Shown here piece after piece: positions 1-9,598 of a DNA stretch of 64,000 nt; position 1 is the stretch's first letter, and each line of letters begins with the position of its first letter. The DNA comes from Bacillota bacterium (GTDB taxonomy: Bacteria; Bacillota; Clostridia; Saccharofermentanales; DTU023). A program made the translations under genes and the position numbers. The notes beneath the pieces were generated by a model, which made no database searches, was not told the DNA's origin, and was given only the letters and a program-made list of their open reading frames with translations. Location: positions 1 through 64,000 of the forward strand of contig JAEWER010000037.1 of assembly GCA_023389255.1 (NCBI GenBank). The letters run 5' to 3'.

Positions 1-690
1 GCTCTTTAAGCTCGTATCATAGAAAGCTAAGTCCTCAAGCGTGGTTAAATTCTCATTAGTACTTAAATCTAAATCTCTAATTCTGGTAAAAGCGAAAGCA
101 TAACCTCCAACCAACTCTAAAGTTTGAGGTAATTCCAGCGCTACTACTTTACTCTCCTGATAAAAAGCAAAATCACGAATCGCCGTTACTTTAACGCCTT
201 CAATTTCTGCGGGAATTTCTAGGTAGATGTTCTTGGTCTTGGACCAATCCATCTTTTCATTTAAGCCAGTGATCTCACCATGCTTTTTGTCAAAAGCAAA
301 ATCTTTCGCCACAGTATGGTAAGCATTTTTAATATCTTCTTTTAACTTGCGATCTGCCTCAGCTTCACGCTCTGCTTGAATTTTTTCTGCATCCTCCTTG
401 GTCGGAGCAGTAGTAGTTACTGTGGTCGGTTGGCTACCTTCTTCACTGTCAGTAGTAGCAGCTTCCTCCGAATCACTATGGTAATTGCTATCGGCAGTAG
501 TTTGATCTTCATTTTCGCTTTGAGTGCTAGGAGTAGTTTCAGTAATCTTTTGCTCAGCAACAAGTGCCCCCTCAGTGGTGGGCTCTGTTTCTGCACCTAC
601 GCTTTGCAGAGGTGTAACAACCACTGTCAGCAGTAGAATTAATGCCAAAAGCAAACTCAAACACTTAGTAGACTTGTGTGGTCCTCGCAT
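1..690 (-). CDS. BspA-like leucine-rich-repeat surface protein (5' part, cut by window edge)
   Basis: The reading frame is open from the ATG at 690 to the left edge, giving 230 visible codons; the 3' end is outside the window. The start is preceded by AGGAG at a good distance. Residues 1 to about 33 form a signal peptide (basic start, long Leu/Val core, likely cut after VGA). Residues about 34 to 110 are a Thr/Glu/Ser-rich, low-complexity stretch, followed by a charged segment. From about residue 130 the pattern of IPAEIEGVKVTAI, FAFYQESKVVALELP and YAFAFTRIRDLDL is that of the LRR_5 (BspA/TpLRR) repeat family, which is found in secreted and cell-surface adhesins. The role as an adhesin is inferred from the family. 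No anchor can be seen because the C-terminus is missing. Its upstream region carries a T13 tract (see separate entry). Confidence 0.75.
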   Translation of the reverse strand, partial: MRGPHKSTKCLSLLLALILLLTVVVTPLQSVGAETEPTTEGALVAEQKITETTPSTQSENEDQTTADSNYHSDSEEAATTDSEEGSQPTTVTTTAPTKEDAEKIQAEREAEADRKLKEDIKNAYHTVAKDFAFDKKHGEITGLNEKMDWSKTKNIYLEIPAEIEGVKVTAIRDFAFYQESKVVALELPQTLELVGGYAFAFTRIRDLDLSTNENLTTLEDLAFYDTSLKS

Positions 691-761
691 AGCACTCCTC
701 AACATCTAATTAGAATTAAGAATTTAAGTTTTTAGCTAAAAGAAGCTAAAAAAAATTTCTA

Positions 762-793
762 GTTAGACTGGCTAACCAGAAACCTGCTAACCA
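762..793. repeat. Short direct and inverted GCTAACCA/GTTAG repeats upstream of LRR gene
   Basis: The octamer GCTAACCA occurs at 771-778 and again at 786-793, and the first copy is also half of an inverted repeat (GTTAG 762-766, CTAAC 772-776). They lie about 70 to 100 bases before the start codon, where a regulator could bind. An operator function is inferred only from position and symmetry. Confidence 0.35.
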
Positions 794-800
794 ATTTTAG

Positions 801-813
801 AAAAAAAAAAAAA
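801..813. repeat. A13 homopolymer (T13 on coding strand) upstream of LRR gene
   Basis: A run of 13 A on the plus strand, which is T13 on the strand of the surface-protein gene, about 110 bases before its ATG. Tracts of this length are prone to slippage. A similar T14 lies before the giant surface protein. Confidence 0.8.
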
Positions 814-850
814 TAGGAGGCACCTAAAAATTTTTCTGCGTTTTACATGT

Positions 851-885
851 TACGGCGATGCGGTTATCTTAACCGCATCGCCGTA
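851..885. repeat. Perfect 15-bp inverted repeat, GC-rich hairpin
   Basis: Arms TACGGCGATGCGGTT (851-865) and its exact complement (871-885) enclose a 5-base loop. Neither side is followed by a T run, so it does not look like an ordinary intrinsic terminator, although it lies about 130 bases beyond the end of the ABC-2 permease gene. It may act as an RNA 3'-end stabiliser, a protein-binding site or a small repetitive palindrome. Confidence 0.6.
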
Positions 886-1016
886 TGTGATTGTTCTAAC
901 TGTATGTTTCGGAAACAAATTTATAGCTCTTATATAAAATTTTATTATTAATGCGATTCATTCGCAAATAAATTGTGAGTAAATGGTGAGCTGAACTCCA
1001 AGAGGAAATTGTTGTT

Positions 1017-2576
1017 TTAACTTATGTCTCGCTTACAGAAAGAATCTCTACCCACCCACAATAAAGCTACGGTAAATAGCCCTAAATATAGCGCAGAAAA
1101 CCAAAGATTAGGTTGGAAATTGAGCAATTCAAATTGATTAGAAGCAATAGCGCTGACTAGCAGAATGCTGTCTGTTGGCAAAATATTCTCTACCTGCAGA
1201 ATGTGCGGATAAGGCAAGATGTTCAGCCAGAAACTACCTAAATAATTGTAGTTAAACATTGCCACACTTATTCTGCCCATGTAGGCGCAAGTACCTATCG
1301 CTATAGCAAAGCCCGAACTCCTAATCAAACAGCTAGCTGCATAAGTAAAGATCATTACACACCAGATGAAGTAATAGGAAATTAGGCTACTGAGCAAAAA
1401 CTCCAGCCATTGCGGTACCACAATGTAGGAATTAGCATACTGAATCACTTGCGGATTGCTCAGACCACCTATGAATGGCAAAGCGATCAACATACACAGC
1501 AAGTAATGTAGCAAAACTAAGAACAAACCCATCAGACTAAGAGCTAGGAATTTGCTCCAATAAATGCGTGAGCGCTTAATCGGTGAAATTAGCATCATTT
1601 TAATTGCACCTGAGCTGATCTCGCCGGCGATAATATTACCTGTTAATACAATCAAAAGCATAGTGACAAAGAAGCGCGAGCTAAAACTGATGCGCAGAAC
1701 ACTATTGAGCGTACTCTCGGATTCATTGAGCAGGTAGGTGTGATGCTCTAGCTGATAAGTATTAGCCTGTATTCTGCTCTGTAGCTGTTCTCTTAAACCC
1801 TCATCTAACAGAGTTCCTTGCGAGAATTTACTGTAGCTAGTATCAAAATAGCCGAGCTCTAAAGTGTTCTGTAATTTTTCTCGTTGCTTGATGATGTCAA
1901 TCAAGGAGCGATAATTAGCGTTTAATGCTTGCAATTTCTTTTCGTCACTTAGGCTTTGCAAGCTCGCTAACAATTGCTCAACACTGTCAATACGCCGTTT
2001 AATCCAGACACTCTCCGCATTAGTAGTCGGCTGATGTTGCGCTAGGATCTTAATATATGCCTTAAACGTTGTCTCGTAATCACTAGTGATGTTTCGACAC
2101 AATTGCTCGATTGCTGCATTAGCTAAAATTACATGTCTTTCATCTTCCCTAGCGTAAATCGGACTAAAGTGATTGTTTAAAAGCTCGTACAAAATACCGC
2201 TACCGCCACTCCTAGTATTCAGGTGTTGTTTACGGTAGGTTTGCAAGATCTTTAGCTGCAGTTGCAGAAGTTGCATTGAACTAGGTGAACTATGGGGTGT
2301 GAACTCCCCTTTCATACTCTTAGCTTTTTGTTGTTCTTTTTGCAGATAAGCTAAATTACTCTCTACATTCTTGATTTGCTCTTCGATGTCTTGATCGATT
2401 TCCGCAGTGCTTAAATCAGCGGTACTCACCAGATCGTTAAAGCTTTTCAGTGATATATAGCCGATGCCTGTGATTAAGCAGGTAAACAGCACCATTATGA
2501 GCAAAATGATCCACGTAACAGGACGCAGAATTATTTTGCGCATTTCGTTGCTGAGTAACGCACATCCCTTTTGCAT
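1017..2576 (-). CDS. ABC-2 type transporter permease
   Basis: This 519-residue membrane protein is the permease partner of the ATPase immediately upstream. The start is placed at the ATG at 2576, which overlaps the ATPase stop as TAATG and has GGGAG nine bases before it; a longer frame from 2654 would run far into the ATPase gene. A first membrane segment (about residues 15-38) is followed by some 250 residues rich in Gln, Leu and charged residues that look coiled-coil and probably lie outside the membrane. About six membrane segments fill the second half, including one with GEISSGAIKMMLISPIKR just after it, a motif typical of ABC-2/NatB-like exporters. The substrate is unknown. It is the last gene of the pyrG-led group. 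Confidence 0.8.
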   Translation of the reverse strand: MQKGCALLSNEMRKIILRPVTWIILLIMVLFTCLITGIGYISLKSFNDLVSTADLSTAEIDQDIEEQIKNVESNLAYLQKEQQKAKSMKGEFTPHSSPSSMQLLQLQLKILQTYRKQHLNTRSGGSGILYELLNNHFSPIYAREDERHVILANAAIEQLCRNITSDYETTFKAYIKILAQHQPTTNAESVWIKRRIDSVEQLLASLQSLSDEKKLQALNANYRSLIDIIKQREKLQNTLELGYFDTSYSKFSQGTLLDEGLREQLQSRIQANTYQLEHHTYLLNESESTLNSVLRISFSSRFFVTMLLIVLTGNIIAGEISSGAIKMMLISPIKRSRIYWSKFLALSLMGLFLVLLHYLLCMLIALPFIGGLSNPQVIQYANSYIVVPQWLEFLLSSLISYYFIWCVMIFTYAASCLIRSSGFAIAIGTCAYMGRISVAMFNYNYLGSFWLNILPYPHILQVENILPTDSILLVSAIASNQFELLNFQPNLWFSALYLGLFTVALLWVGRDSFCKRDIS

Positions 2577-3481
2577 TACAGCTTTCTCCCTACAGTTTCT
2601 AGGAACAACTTTTCTAAGTTGTTTTGCTGATAATTGATGCGGAAAACAGCACAATCATTGTTGATCAAATGCTTGAGAATGCCAGGTATCTGTGTGGTTA
2701 GAGCTGAAAACTGCAAATCACCATCTACGATTTGGCAATCAGTAAAATATTCAACCAATAATTTATGCGCTTTGCTCACTGGCTCTACTTCCATCACATA
2801 GTGGTTACGTTGTTGTTTATTTGCCGTGATATTCTCAATCTTTTCGATAGCTACCAAGGTGCCTTGATCAATAATACCCACTCGATCACAAATCAATTGC
2901 ATTTCACTGAGTAGGTGACTGGAAACGAAAATAGCTTTCTTCTGTTCATGTGCCAGCTCTTTGAGAATATTACGCAATTCTTGAATACCTGCAGGATCTA
3001 AGCCATTGGTTGGCTCATCTAACATCAGTAGTTTGGGATCATGTAACAACGCCATCGCTAAGCCCAGACGTTGCTTCATACCTAAGGAGTATTTTTTTAC
3101 TTTATCGTGGATGCGTGTTTCTAGGTGCATCAAGCGCACTACATAATCTATGCGCTCTGCGTCTACTCCCTGTAATTTTGCGTAAAAACGTAGATTATCC
3201 AAGGCAGAAAATTCTAAATACATATCAGGATTTTCTACAATGCCACCCACATTCGCCATCGCTTTTTCAAAATTTTCTTTCAGATCGATACCGCAAATGC
3301 GAATCGTACCAGAATCAGGGGTGAGAAATCCTAACACCATCTTGATGACTGTAGTTTTACCTGTCCCGTTGGGCCCTAAAAAACCAAAAACTTCTCCAGC
3401 ATTAACTTGCAAACTTAAGTCTTTGATTACGTGGTGCTTACGAAAATGCTTGTTGATATGTTCTAATTCCAGGTAAACCAT
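2576..3481 (-). CDS. ABC transporter ATP-binding protein
   Basis: This 301-residue ATPase has a Walker A motif GPNGTGKTT at about 36-44, the signature YSLGMKQRLGLA at about 131-142, and Walker B with D-loop LLMLDEPTNGLDP at about 151-163, followed by the switch histidine in VSSHLLSE. The GMKQR form of the signature and the roughly 300-residue length fit the drug/bacitracin/Nat-type exporter ATPases that pair with ABC-2 permeases. The last 80 residues are a divergent C-terminal domain. The gene begins two bases after the upstream membrane-anchored protein and overlaps the permease by one base, so the three are almost certainly translated together. The substrate cannot be told from the sequence. 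Confidence 0.9.
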   Translation of the reverse strand: MVYLELEHINKHFRKHHVIKDLSLQVNAGEVFGFLGPNGTGKTTVIKMVLGFLTPDSGTIRICGIDLKENFEKAMANVGGIVENPDMYLEFSALDNLRFYAKLQGVDAERIDYVVRLMHLETRIHDKVKKYSLGMKQRLGLAMALLHDPKLLMLDEPTNGLDPAGIQELRNILKELAHEQKKAIFVSSHLLSEMQLICDRVGIIDQGTLVAIEKIENITANKQQRNHYVMEVEPVSKAHKLLVEYFTDCQIVDGDLQFSALTTQIPGILKHLINNDCAVFRINYQQNNLEKLFLETVGRKL

Positions 3482-3483
3482 GA

Positions 3484-4008
3484 CTATCCCCTGCCTTTTT
3501 CAACAAAGCGCTCCCACATACTGGTTCCGAGCAGGCGAAAACCACGCTTAGTTTGCACAAAATAAAAATCACAAACTATATTGCTAGTGTCAACATTCTC
3601 GTAATGCCAGAGCATGCTACAACGAAAAGTATAGTAATGTTGATGCTGTTCGATTAAGCTGAGATCTTTAATTTCGTATTTTGCTTGCAAAACTGCATTA
3701 CTACTGAGAAGCGAACGGTATAGCGAGAATAACCCCTCAGCTTGTCCATCTAACTGCGCCTGATCTGCTGTGTACCAATAGGGATATTGTTGTACGGCAT
3801 GAGCGCAAAACTCTAAAGCTGCGCTCTCAGTCAACTGTTGTTCTTGCAAACTTCGTATGGTGCTATTGACCATATCAGCAAATTCTTCTGTTTGTGGCTC
3901 AATGATAGTGCTCAGATTTTCATAATGTTTAATCTGGGCATACATATAAAAAAGCATACCCACTAGCACGACTAAGAAAAGAATTACTCCGCGATTAACT
4001 TTGCGCAT
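3484..4008 (-). CDS. Membrane-anchored protein of unknown function
   Basis: A 174-residue protein that I do not recognise. It has one N-terminal membrane segment (about residues 7-25, GVILFLVVLVGMLFYMYAQI) without a lipobox, so it is likely a single-pass protein with the rest outside. The body is mixed alpha/beta with several aromatic residues (YPYWYTADQ, HYYTFRCSMLWHYEN) and could be a small NTF2- or cystatin-like fold, but this is a guess. The gene lies 27 bases after pyrG and two bases before the ABC ATPase. That suggests a periplasm-side accessory part of the exporter. Confidence 0.6.
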   Translation of the reverse strand: MRKVNRGVILFLVVLVGMLFYMYAQIKHYENLSTIIEPQTEEFADMVNSTIRSLQEQQLTESAALEFCAHAVQQYPYWYTADQAQLDGQAEGLFSLYRSLLSSNAVLQAKYEIKDLSLIEQHQHYYTFRCSMLWHYENVDTSNIVCDFYFVQTKRGFRLLGTSMWERFVEKGRG

Positions 4009-4035
4009 CTTAGTTCGTCCTCTAGTGGGTACAAT

Positions 4036-5718
<1,683 letters not shown>

Positions 5719-5751
5719 TCAACTACTGACTTAATCCCGCTATAAAGTTAA

Positions 5752-5773
5752 AACGCCTAGGAAACTAGGCGTT
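5752..5773 (-). terminator. Hairpin terminator after infA
   Basis: The 9-bp stem AACGCCTAG/CTAGGCGTT with a four-base loop lies eight bases beyond the infA stop and is followed on the minus strand by TTAACTTTAT. It would end transcription from infA before pyrG. The T run is short, so termination may be partial. Confidence 0.55.
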
Positions 5774-5780
5774 GTATTTT

Positions 5781-5999
5781 CTATTTGGAGCGCCAAGTGA
5801 TGCGACCTTTGCTTAAGTCGTAAGGCGATAGCTCGAGCGTCACATGGTCACCAGTCAAAATCTTGATGTAGTGTTGACGAAGCTTACCCGATAAGTGAGC
5901 AATAACTTCATGCCCGTTTTCTAGTTGTACACGGAACAGGGTATTAGGTAGAGTATCAACAACTACGCCTTGAACCTCGATCAGATCTTCTCTTGCCAT
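5781..5999 (-). CDS. infA: Translation initiation factor IF-1
   Basis: This 72-residue S1/OB-fold protein binds the 30S A site during initiation. The sequence [20 protein letters not shown] and the ending [16 protein letters not shown] are almost canonical for the family, and the length is exact. The start is the ATG at 5999 with AAGGAG in front; an in-frame extension upstream to 6161 would overlap the preceding gene and is not credible. In most Bacillota infA follows adk-map-KOW and is followed by rpmJ, rpsM, rpsK. Here it is separated from that group by a PTS cluster of about 5 kb and is followed by pyrG. Confidence 0.97.
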   Translation of the reverse strand: MAREDLIEVQGVVVDTLPNTLFRVQLENGHEVIAHLSGKLRQHYIKILTGDHVTLELSPYDLSKGRITWRSK

Positions 6000-6033
6000 A
6001 TATTCTCCTTGATTACAAAATTCATTGCCTATT

Positions 6034-7146
6034 TTACACCATGCTAATGGTTTGTTGTAGACAACCTTTGCTAAGTAAATCAATTTGTAAATCTGGTGTA
6101 CCAAAACAGATATCAAGATGCAGATCGCTTTGGTTATAAAACTGCGATAATTCAGCTTCACTTTTACCTTGCAGGCAAGGAGTATATGTTAAGGGATAGC
6201 TAGCTCCTAAGGCAAAATGACAACCCGCATTTTCATCGAGTAAGGTATCGTAGTAAACACGCTTAATACGCTGAGCTAAAACTATAGCTATTTCACCTAA
6301 ATATGCTCTATCCAGACGATCAGCCAACAAGTTATTCAAAGGTACATAATCGCTTTCAGCTTTTCCCGCCTTAAAAGATAAATTGCAAGGTGCAAATTCT
6401 GCTCCTGCGTAACAGAAAGGTCTTTGCGTCAAAACGTTACCTTCTACCCCATATTTAAGTGGTGCCGTAAAACATTCAAAAGTAGGGAAATTAGGTAAAT
6501 ATTTACGTCTCTCTACACCTTGGCAAATTTGTCTACCACCAATAAACGGAGCATTGGCAGGTAGCTGAACTCGCAAATCACAAGTACTACTTCTAAAGTG
6601 CAAACTATCGATTGTACTTTGATTTAAGCAACGCACTAGCGCTTCGATTTTTGCTAGGTCAGATTGATAGTTACGAGTTATTTCACCTAATTCAGCCGCT
6701 AATTCCACTTCGCTAAGTTTTAGTTTATTCGCCCAGGCTTTACTAGCAATTACCGCCGAACAACTCACCACTTTACCTGCTTGGGTTAATTTCTTGAATG
6801 GTTTCAGCGCATCTATAAAAGCAAGATAGACTAGTTCCGATAGCTGTCTTAAGCAACTTTGATTCAATTTAAGAAAGCAAACTCCTTGCCTATGATAAGC
6901 ACAGAGTTTTGTTGCTAATTTTCCAACGCTAGCTAGCTTTCCTGTCGACTTAAATTCGGTTTCTAACTCTTCTATTATCAGAGTATCTACGTATGGTCTA
7001 TTTCCTGAAATAGCAGTAGCCTGACTAACAAGTTCATTTATATCTAACCCATCAACACACAAAATGTGGAGCTGATCTCCCTTGATCAGCCCCACGCCTA
7101 AAGTCAGTAACTTATGTAAATAATCACTATAACTATTGCAAACCAT
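6034..7146 (-). CDS. M29-family (aminopeptidase T/S-like) metallopeptidase, divergent
   Basis: The 370-residue protein matches the M29 aminopeptidase family in its second half: [29 protein letters not shown] and LHLDICFG. These supply the family's metal and catalytic residues as Glu224, Glu285, His310, Tyr317, His343 and Asp345, so it should be an active two-metal aminopeptidase. The N-terminal half is poorly conserved and Cys-rich, and the total is somewhat shorter than the usual about 400. The start is set at the ATG at 7146, which overlaps the end of the epimerase gene by 14 bases; the site in front is weak, so translation may be coupled. It sits in a PTS-epimerase operon, which is an unusual place for a peptidase. 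Confidence 0.75.
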   Translation of the reverse strand: MVCNSYSDYLHKLLTLGVGLIKGDQLHILCVDGLDINELVSQATAISGNRPYVDTLIIEELETEFKSTGKLASVGKLATKLCAYHRQGVCFLKLNQSCLRQLSELVYLAFIDALKPFKKLTQAGKVVSCSAVIASKAWANKLKLSEVELAAELGEITRNYQSDLAKIEALVRCLNQSTIDSLHFRSSTCDLRVQLPANAPFIGGRQICQGVERRKYLPNFPTFECFTAPLKYGVEGNVLTQRPFCYAGAEFAPCNLSFKAGKAESDYVPLNNLLADRLDRAYLGEIAIVLAQRIKRVYYDTLLDENAGCHFALGASYPLTYTPCLQGKSEAELSQFYNQSDLHLDICFGTPDLQIDLLSKGCLQQTISMV

Positions 7147-7849
7147 ATTCTTTGACCGCTTGATCAATTGCCTGTCTACACTTTGCATAACCAGCTGCAA
7201 TGCCATCTGGATCTTTGAAGAGAGCAGATGACAAAACTACAACATCAGGATTAGTCTCTATCAATGGCGCAATATTATCGTGTCTGATGCCACCATCAAT
7301 TGATAGCTCACACCTAGGATTACATTCATCAATCAATTTTCTCGCTCGTTTCAGCAGATGCACGACTGATCTACGCCAACCCCAATTGTCAGCGCCATCT
7401 GTTTCATCGACACCATGAGTGACTACGTGTAGACGATCGATATCGTAAATCGACTCTTCGACGAAAGACAAAGGTGTATAGCAACCAATGGTGAGTCCAA
7501 TTTTTAAGCCACGCTCACGACACCAGTTGATAATATATGCCAGCGGTGCACCAATGAAATGTTCAGCTGGAATTATTAACATATTGGCTCCTGCCTTGGC
7601 GATTTGATCAATGAACATTACATCCATTGAGCGTGTGTAAATGTGACATTCAATCGGCTTGTCAGTTACAGGGCGAATACCATCAATAATCTGATAACCA
7701 CCCATCAGCTTCATATTTTGTAAATCATGCATGTCGGCGGCATCTGAATGTACGTAATCAACGCCCGCTTCCACAGCTTGTCTTACTACTTCAGCAATAT
7801 TGCCATAGTTTACATGTGCTAAACCGGCAGCAATTTTAATGTGTTTCAT
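7133..7849 (-). CDS. Ribulose-phosphate 3-epimerase family protein
   Basis: The 238-residue TIM-barrel protein has the epimerase metal-site residues in the expected places: His34 and Asp36 in DYVHSDAADM, His69 in IECHIYTR, and Asp185 in LSIDGGI. The family interconverts ketopentose or ketohexose phosphates at C3 (Rpe, AlsE and relatives). The surrounding sequence differs from housekeeping Rpe (for example HSDAADMHD instead of HVDVMDG), so a substrate linked to the neighbouring PTS sugar is more likely. The start is the ATG at 7849 with GGAGGAGAAATT before it, rather than an ATG 15 bases upstream. It lies 21 bases after the PTS gene and overlaps the peptidase gene. Confidence 0.85.
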   Translation of the reverse strand: MKHIKIAAGLAHVNYGNIAEVVRQAVEAGVDYVHSDAADMHDLQNMKLMGGYQIIDGIRPVTDKPIECHIYTRSMDVMFIDQIAKAGANMLIIPAEHFIGAPLAYIINWCRERGLKIGLTIGCYTPLSFVEESIYDIDRLHVVTHGVDETDGADNWGWRRSVVHLLKRARKLIDECNPRCELSIDGGIRHDNIAPLIETNPDVVVLSSALFKDPDGIAAGYAKCRQAIDQAVKEYGLQ

Positions 7850-7870
7850 AATTTCTCCTCCCAATATGAC

Positions 7871-9505
7871 TTAAGCTAAATTCAGGCGCTCTCGCATGGT
7901 GGTAGCAATTTGCCCAACCTGCACGCCATAGATAATTTGAAAATTTTTATCTCCTCTCAGCACGCCCTTAGCCTCAAGATGCTCTAGCCAATATTCGGTA
8001 TCTGCAACTTTTGTGCCGTCAAACACTGTCACTCGCAATCTGGTAGCACAGTTACCCACTGCTTCAATATTTTCGCTACCACCAAAGGCAGAAATAATGC
8101 GCTCTACTAAATCAGCGGTATCGCTGCTAGTAGCGCTAGACTTTTCGCTTTTAGCCTGTGCATTTTCAGCTTGCTGGTTGCGATAATCTTGCTTGCTAAA
8201 CAGCTTGATCTCTGCTTGCTTTTGCTTTCTTCTACCAGGAGTGGGCAAATCAAAGCGCTTAATTACAAAGCTAAAGACAAAGTAGTACAGCGCAAAGGTT
8301 AAAGGCAACAACCACAGCGCATGGATGGCATGCACTTTATGCGGTTGCGCTAAGTTAGGGATCATGAACAGTAAAGCCGTTCCGTTAATAGATATCTGGA
8401 AAAACTCAGCTAGCACATACATCAAACCACAGAGCGGAGCATAAACTAACCAATACAAAGCAGGTGCTACAAATAAGAAAGTGTATTCAATCGGTTCAGA
8501 AATACCGACCAGAGCGAGTGTAAACACTGCAGGGATCAGAATTGAGGCAACACGCTTCTTGTTTTCGGGTAAGGCTAACTTATACATTGCGAGAGCTGCT
8601 CCAGGCAAGCCTGCTAATTGGAAGAGCAATCTACCATTAGTAAAATTGCGCACAATATAACCAGTAGCTGTAGCACTAGCCGCTTGTCCATTGATGATGT
8701 TTTTAACTCCTTCATACACTACCCCATCAATATTCATGGTACCTCCAACCGCTGAATATTCAATTGGGAAAGCGATTAAGTGATGAATACCAAAAGGCAA
8801 TAACGCCTTATCGAGCGTCCCGAAAACAAAAGTACCAAAAAGTCCCGAAACACCAATAAAGTGTGTCAAGCTCTGTAACAGATAGGCTAGCAAAGGCCAG
8901 AGATAATAAAAGATATAGCCCAAAACCACCGCACTGAATGTAACGTTGATAATCACCCAACGCACACCACCAAAGAAAGCAAAAGTATTAGCAAAGCTCT
9001 TATCTACCAAGCGGTTGTGTATTAAAGCTGCTACCACACCAGAGATCAGGCCTGAAAAGATTCCCATGTTGTAGGTAAAAATGCCCGCCACAGATGTAAA
9101 CATACTACTGAAATTAAGAGCCGCTTCCTTCGCCATACCACTAGCTATTAATGCATCCGCTGTTGTTGTTTCAGCGGTATAACCATGAGCTTTCGCTAAG
9201 GTTTGCAAACAGACATTAAAAGTGAAAAATAAGACTACACCAGCAAAAGCTGCCCATCCTTTTTCTTTTTTAGCTAAAGTAAAAGCCACACCTACTGCAA
9301 ACCAAATCGGCAGATAGTTCATGAAAAGAAAACCCATATTGACAAACATGCCAAATAAAGGTTGAAGCCATGAATTCTCTGGTAATAAATAATTGTTGAC
9401 TGCAGAGCCAATACCGACATAAAAACCGACTAACACAAAAAGAATGATGGGAACCATCATAGCGCCAGCAAAGCTCTGCACTTTTTCTTGAAAGCGCTTA
9501 AACAT
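7871..9505 (-). CDS. PTS sugar transporter, EIIC-EIIB fusion, glucose family
   Basis: This 544-residue protein should import and phosphorylate a sugar. Residues 1 to about 420 form the membrane EIIC domain, with the family motif GISEPIEYTFLF at 334-345. A charged linker (about 425-462) leads to the EIIB domain, with the phosphorylated Cys486 in the classic context VGNCATRLRV. There is no EIIA domain on the protein or nearby, so EIIA must come from elsewhere. The domain order and motifs fit the glucose/glucosamine/maltose-type EIICB group; the sugar itself cannot be read. AGGAGG lies before the ATG. The divergent PRD regulator at 9599 probably controls it. Confidence 0.92.
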   Translation of the reverse strand: MFKRFQEKVQSFAGAMMVPIILFVLVGFYVGIGSAVNNYLLPENSWLQPLFGMFVNMGFLFMNYLPIWFAVGVAFTLAKKEKGWAAFAGVVLFFTFNVCLQTLAKAHGYTAETTTADALIASGMAKEAALNFSSMFTSVAGIFTYNMGIFSGLISGVVAALIHNRLVDKSFANTFAFFGGVRWVIINVTFSAVVLGYIFYYLWPLLAYLLQSLTHFIGVSGLFGTFVFGTLDKALLPFGIHHLIAFPIEYSAVGGTMNIDGVVYEGVKNIINGQAASATATGYIVRNFTNGRLLFQLAGLPGAALAMYKLALPENKKRVASILIPAVFTLALVGISEPIEYTFLFVAPALYWLVYAPLCGLMYVLAEFFQISINGTALLFMIPNLAQPHKVHAIHALWLLPLTFALYYFVFSFVIKRFDLPTPGRRKQKQAEIKLFSKQDYRNQQAENAQAKSEKSSATSSDTADLVERIISAFGGSENIEAVGNCATRLRVTVFDGTKVADTEYWLEHLEAKGVLRGDKNFQIIYGVQVGQIATTMRERLNLA

Positions 9506-9527
9506 ACAGCCTCCTCGTTTTTCTTTA

Positions 9528-9547
9528 ACTATAGGAAGACGCTTCCT
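9528..9547 (-). promoter_or_regulatory. Candidate PTS-operon promoter element and operator
   Basis: On the minus strand a TATAGT -10-like hexamer (9533-9528) adjoins an inverted repeat AGGAAG-ACG-CTTCCT (9533-9547), in the 93-base gap between the PTS gene and the divergent regulator. The repeat would lie in the spacer of the promoter, a common site for a regulator. No good -35 is visible, which would fit an activated promoter. Function is inferred. Confidence 0.4.
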
Positions 9548-9563
9548 GTCTCTTTGTCGTTTT

Positions 9564-9592
9564 TTGCACTTTTAATAGTGAAGATTTAGTCT
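9564..9592 (+). promoter_or_regulatory. Promoter for a leaderless PRD-regulator transcript
   Basis: TTGCAC (9564-9569) and TAGTCT (9587-9592) are separated by 17 bases, and the gene's ATG begins six bases after the -10 element. The start of transcription would therefore fall at or next to the ATG. There is no ribosome binding site, which is rare in this window. Confidence 0.45.
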
Positions 9593-9598
9593 GTATCT

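Larger units (their letters stand above)
691..1016. other. Intergenic region upstream of the LRR gene
   Basis: This 326-base gap lies between the end of the ABC-2 permease gene and the LRR surface-protein gene, both read on the minus strand. It holds the LRR ribosome binding site, short repeats at 762-793, a 13-base A run at 801-813 and a GC-rich hairpin at 851-885, each listed separately. The rest is AT-rich, and I see no gene or convincing terminator in it. Confidence 0.6.

Noticed and set aside
851..885. The GC-rich palindrome as an ordinary intrinsic terminator of the ABC-2 operon
   Set aside because: No T run follows it on the minus strand (ACATGTAAAACGC), so the minimum requirement is not met.
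5781..6161. A longer form of IF-1 starting at 6161
   Set aside because: It would overlap the peptidase gene by over 120 bases, and the family-standard N-terminus with a good ribosome binding site lies at 5999.
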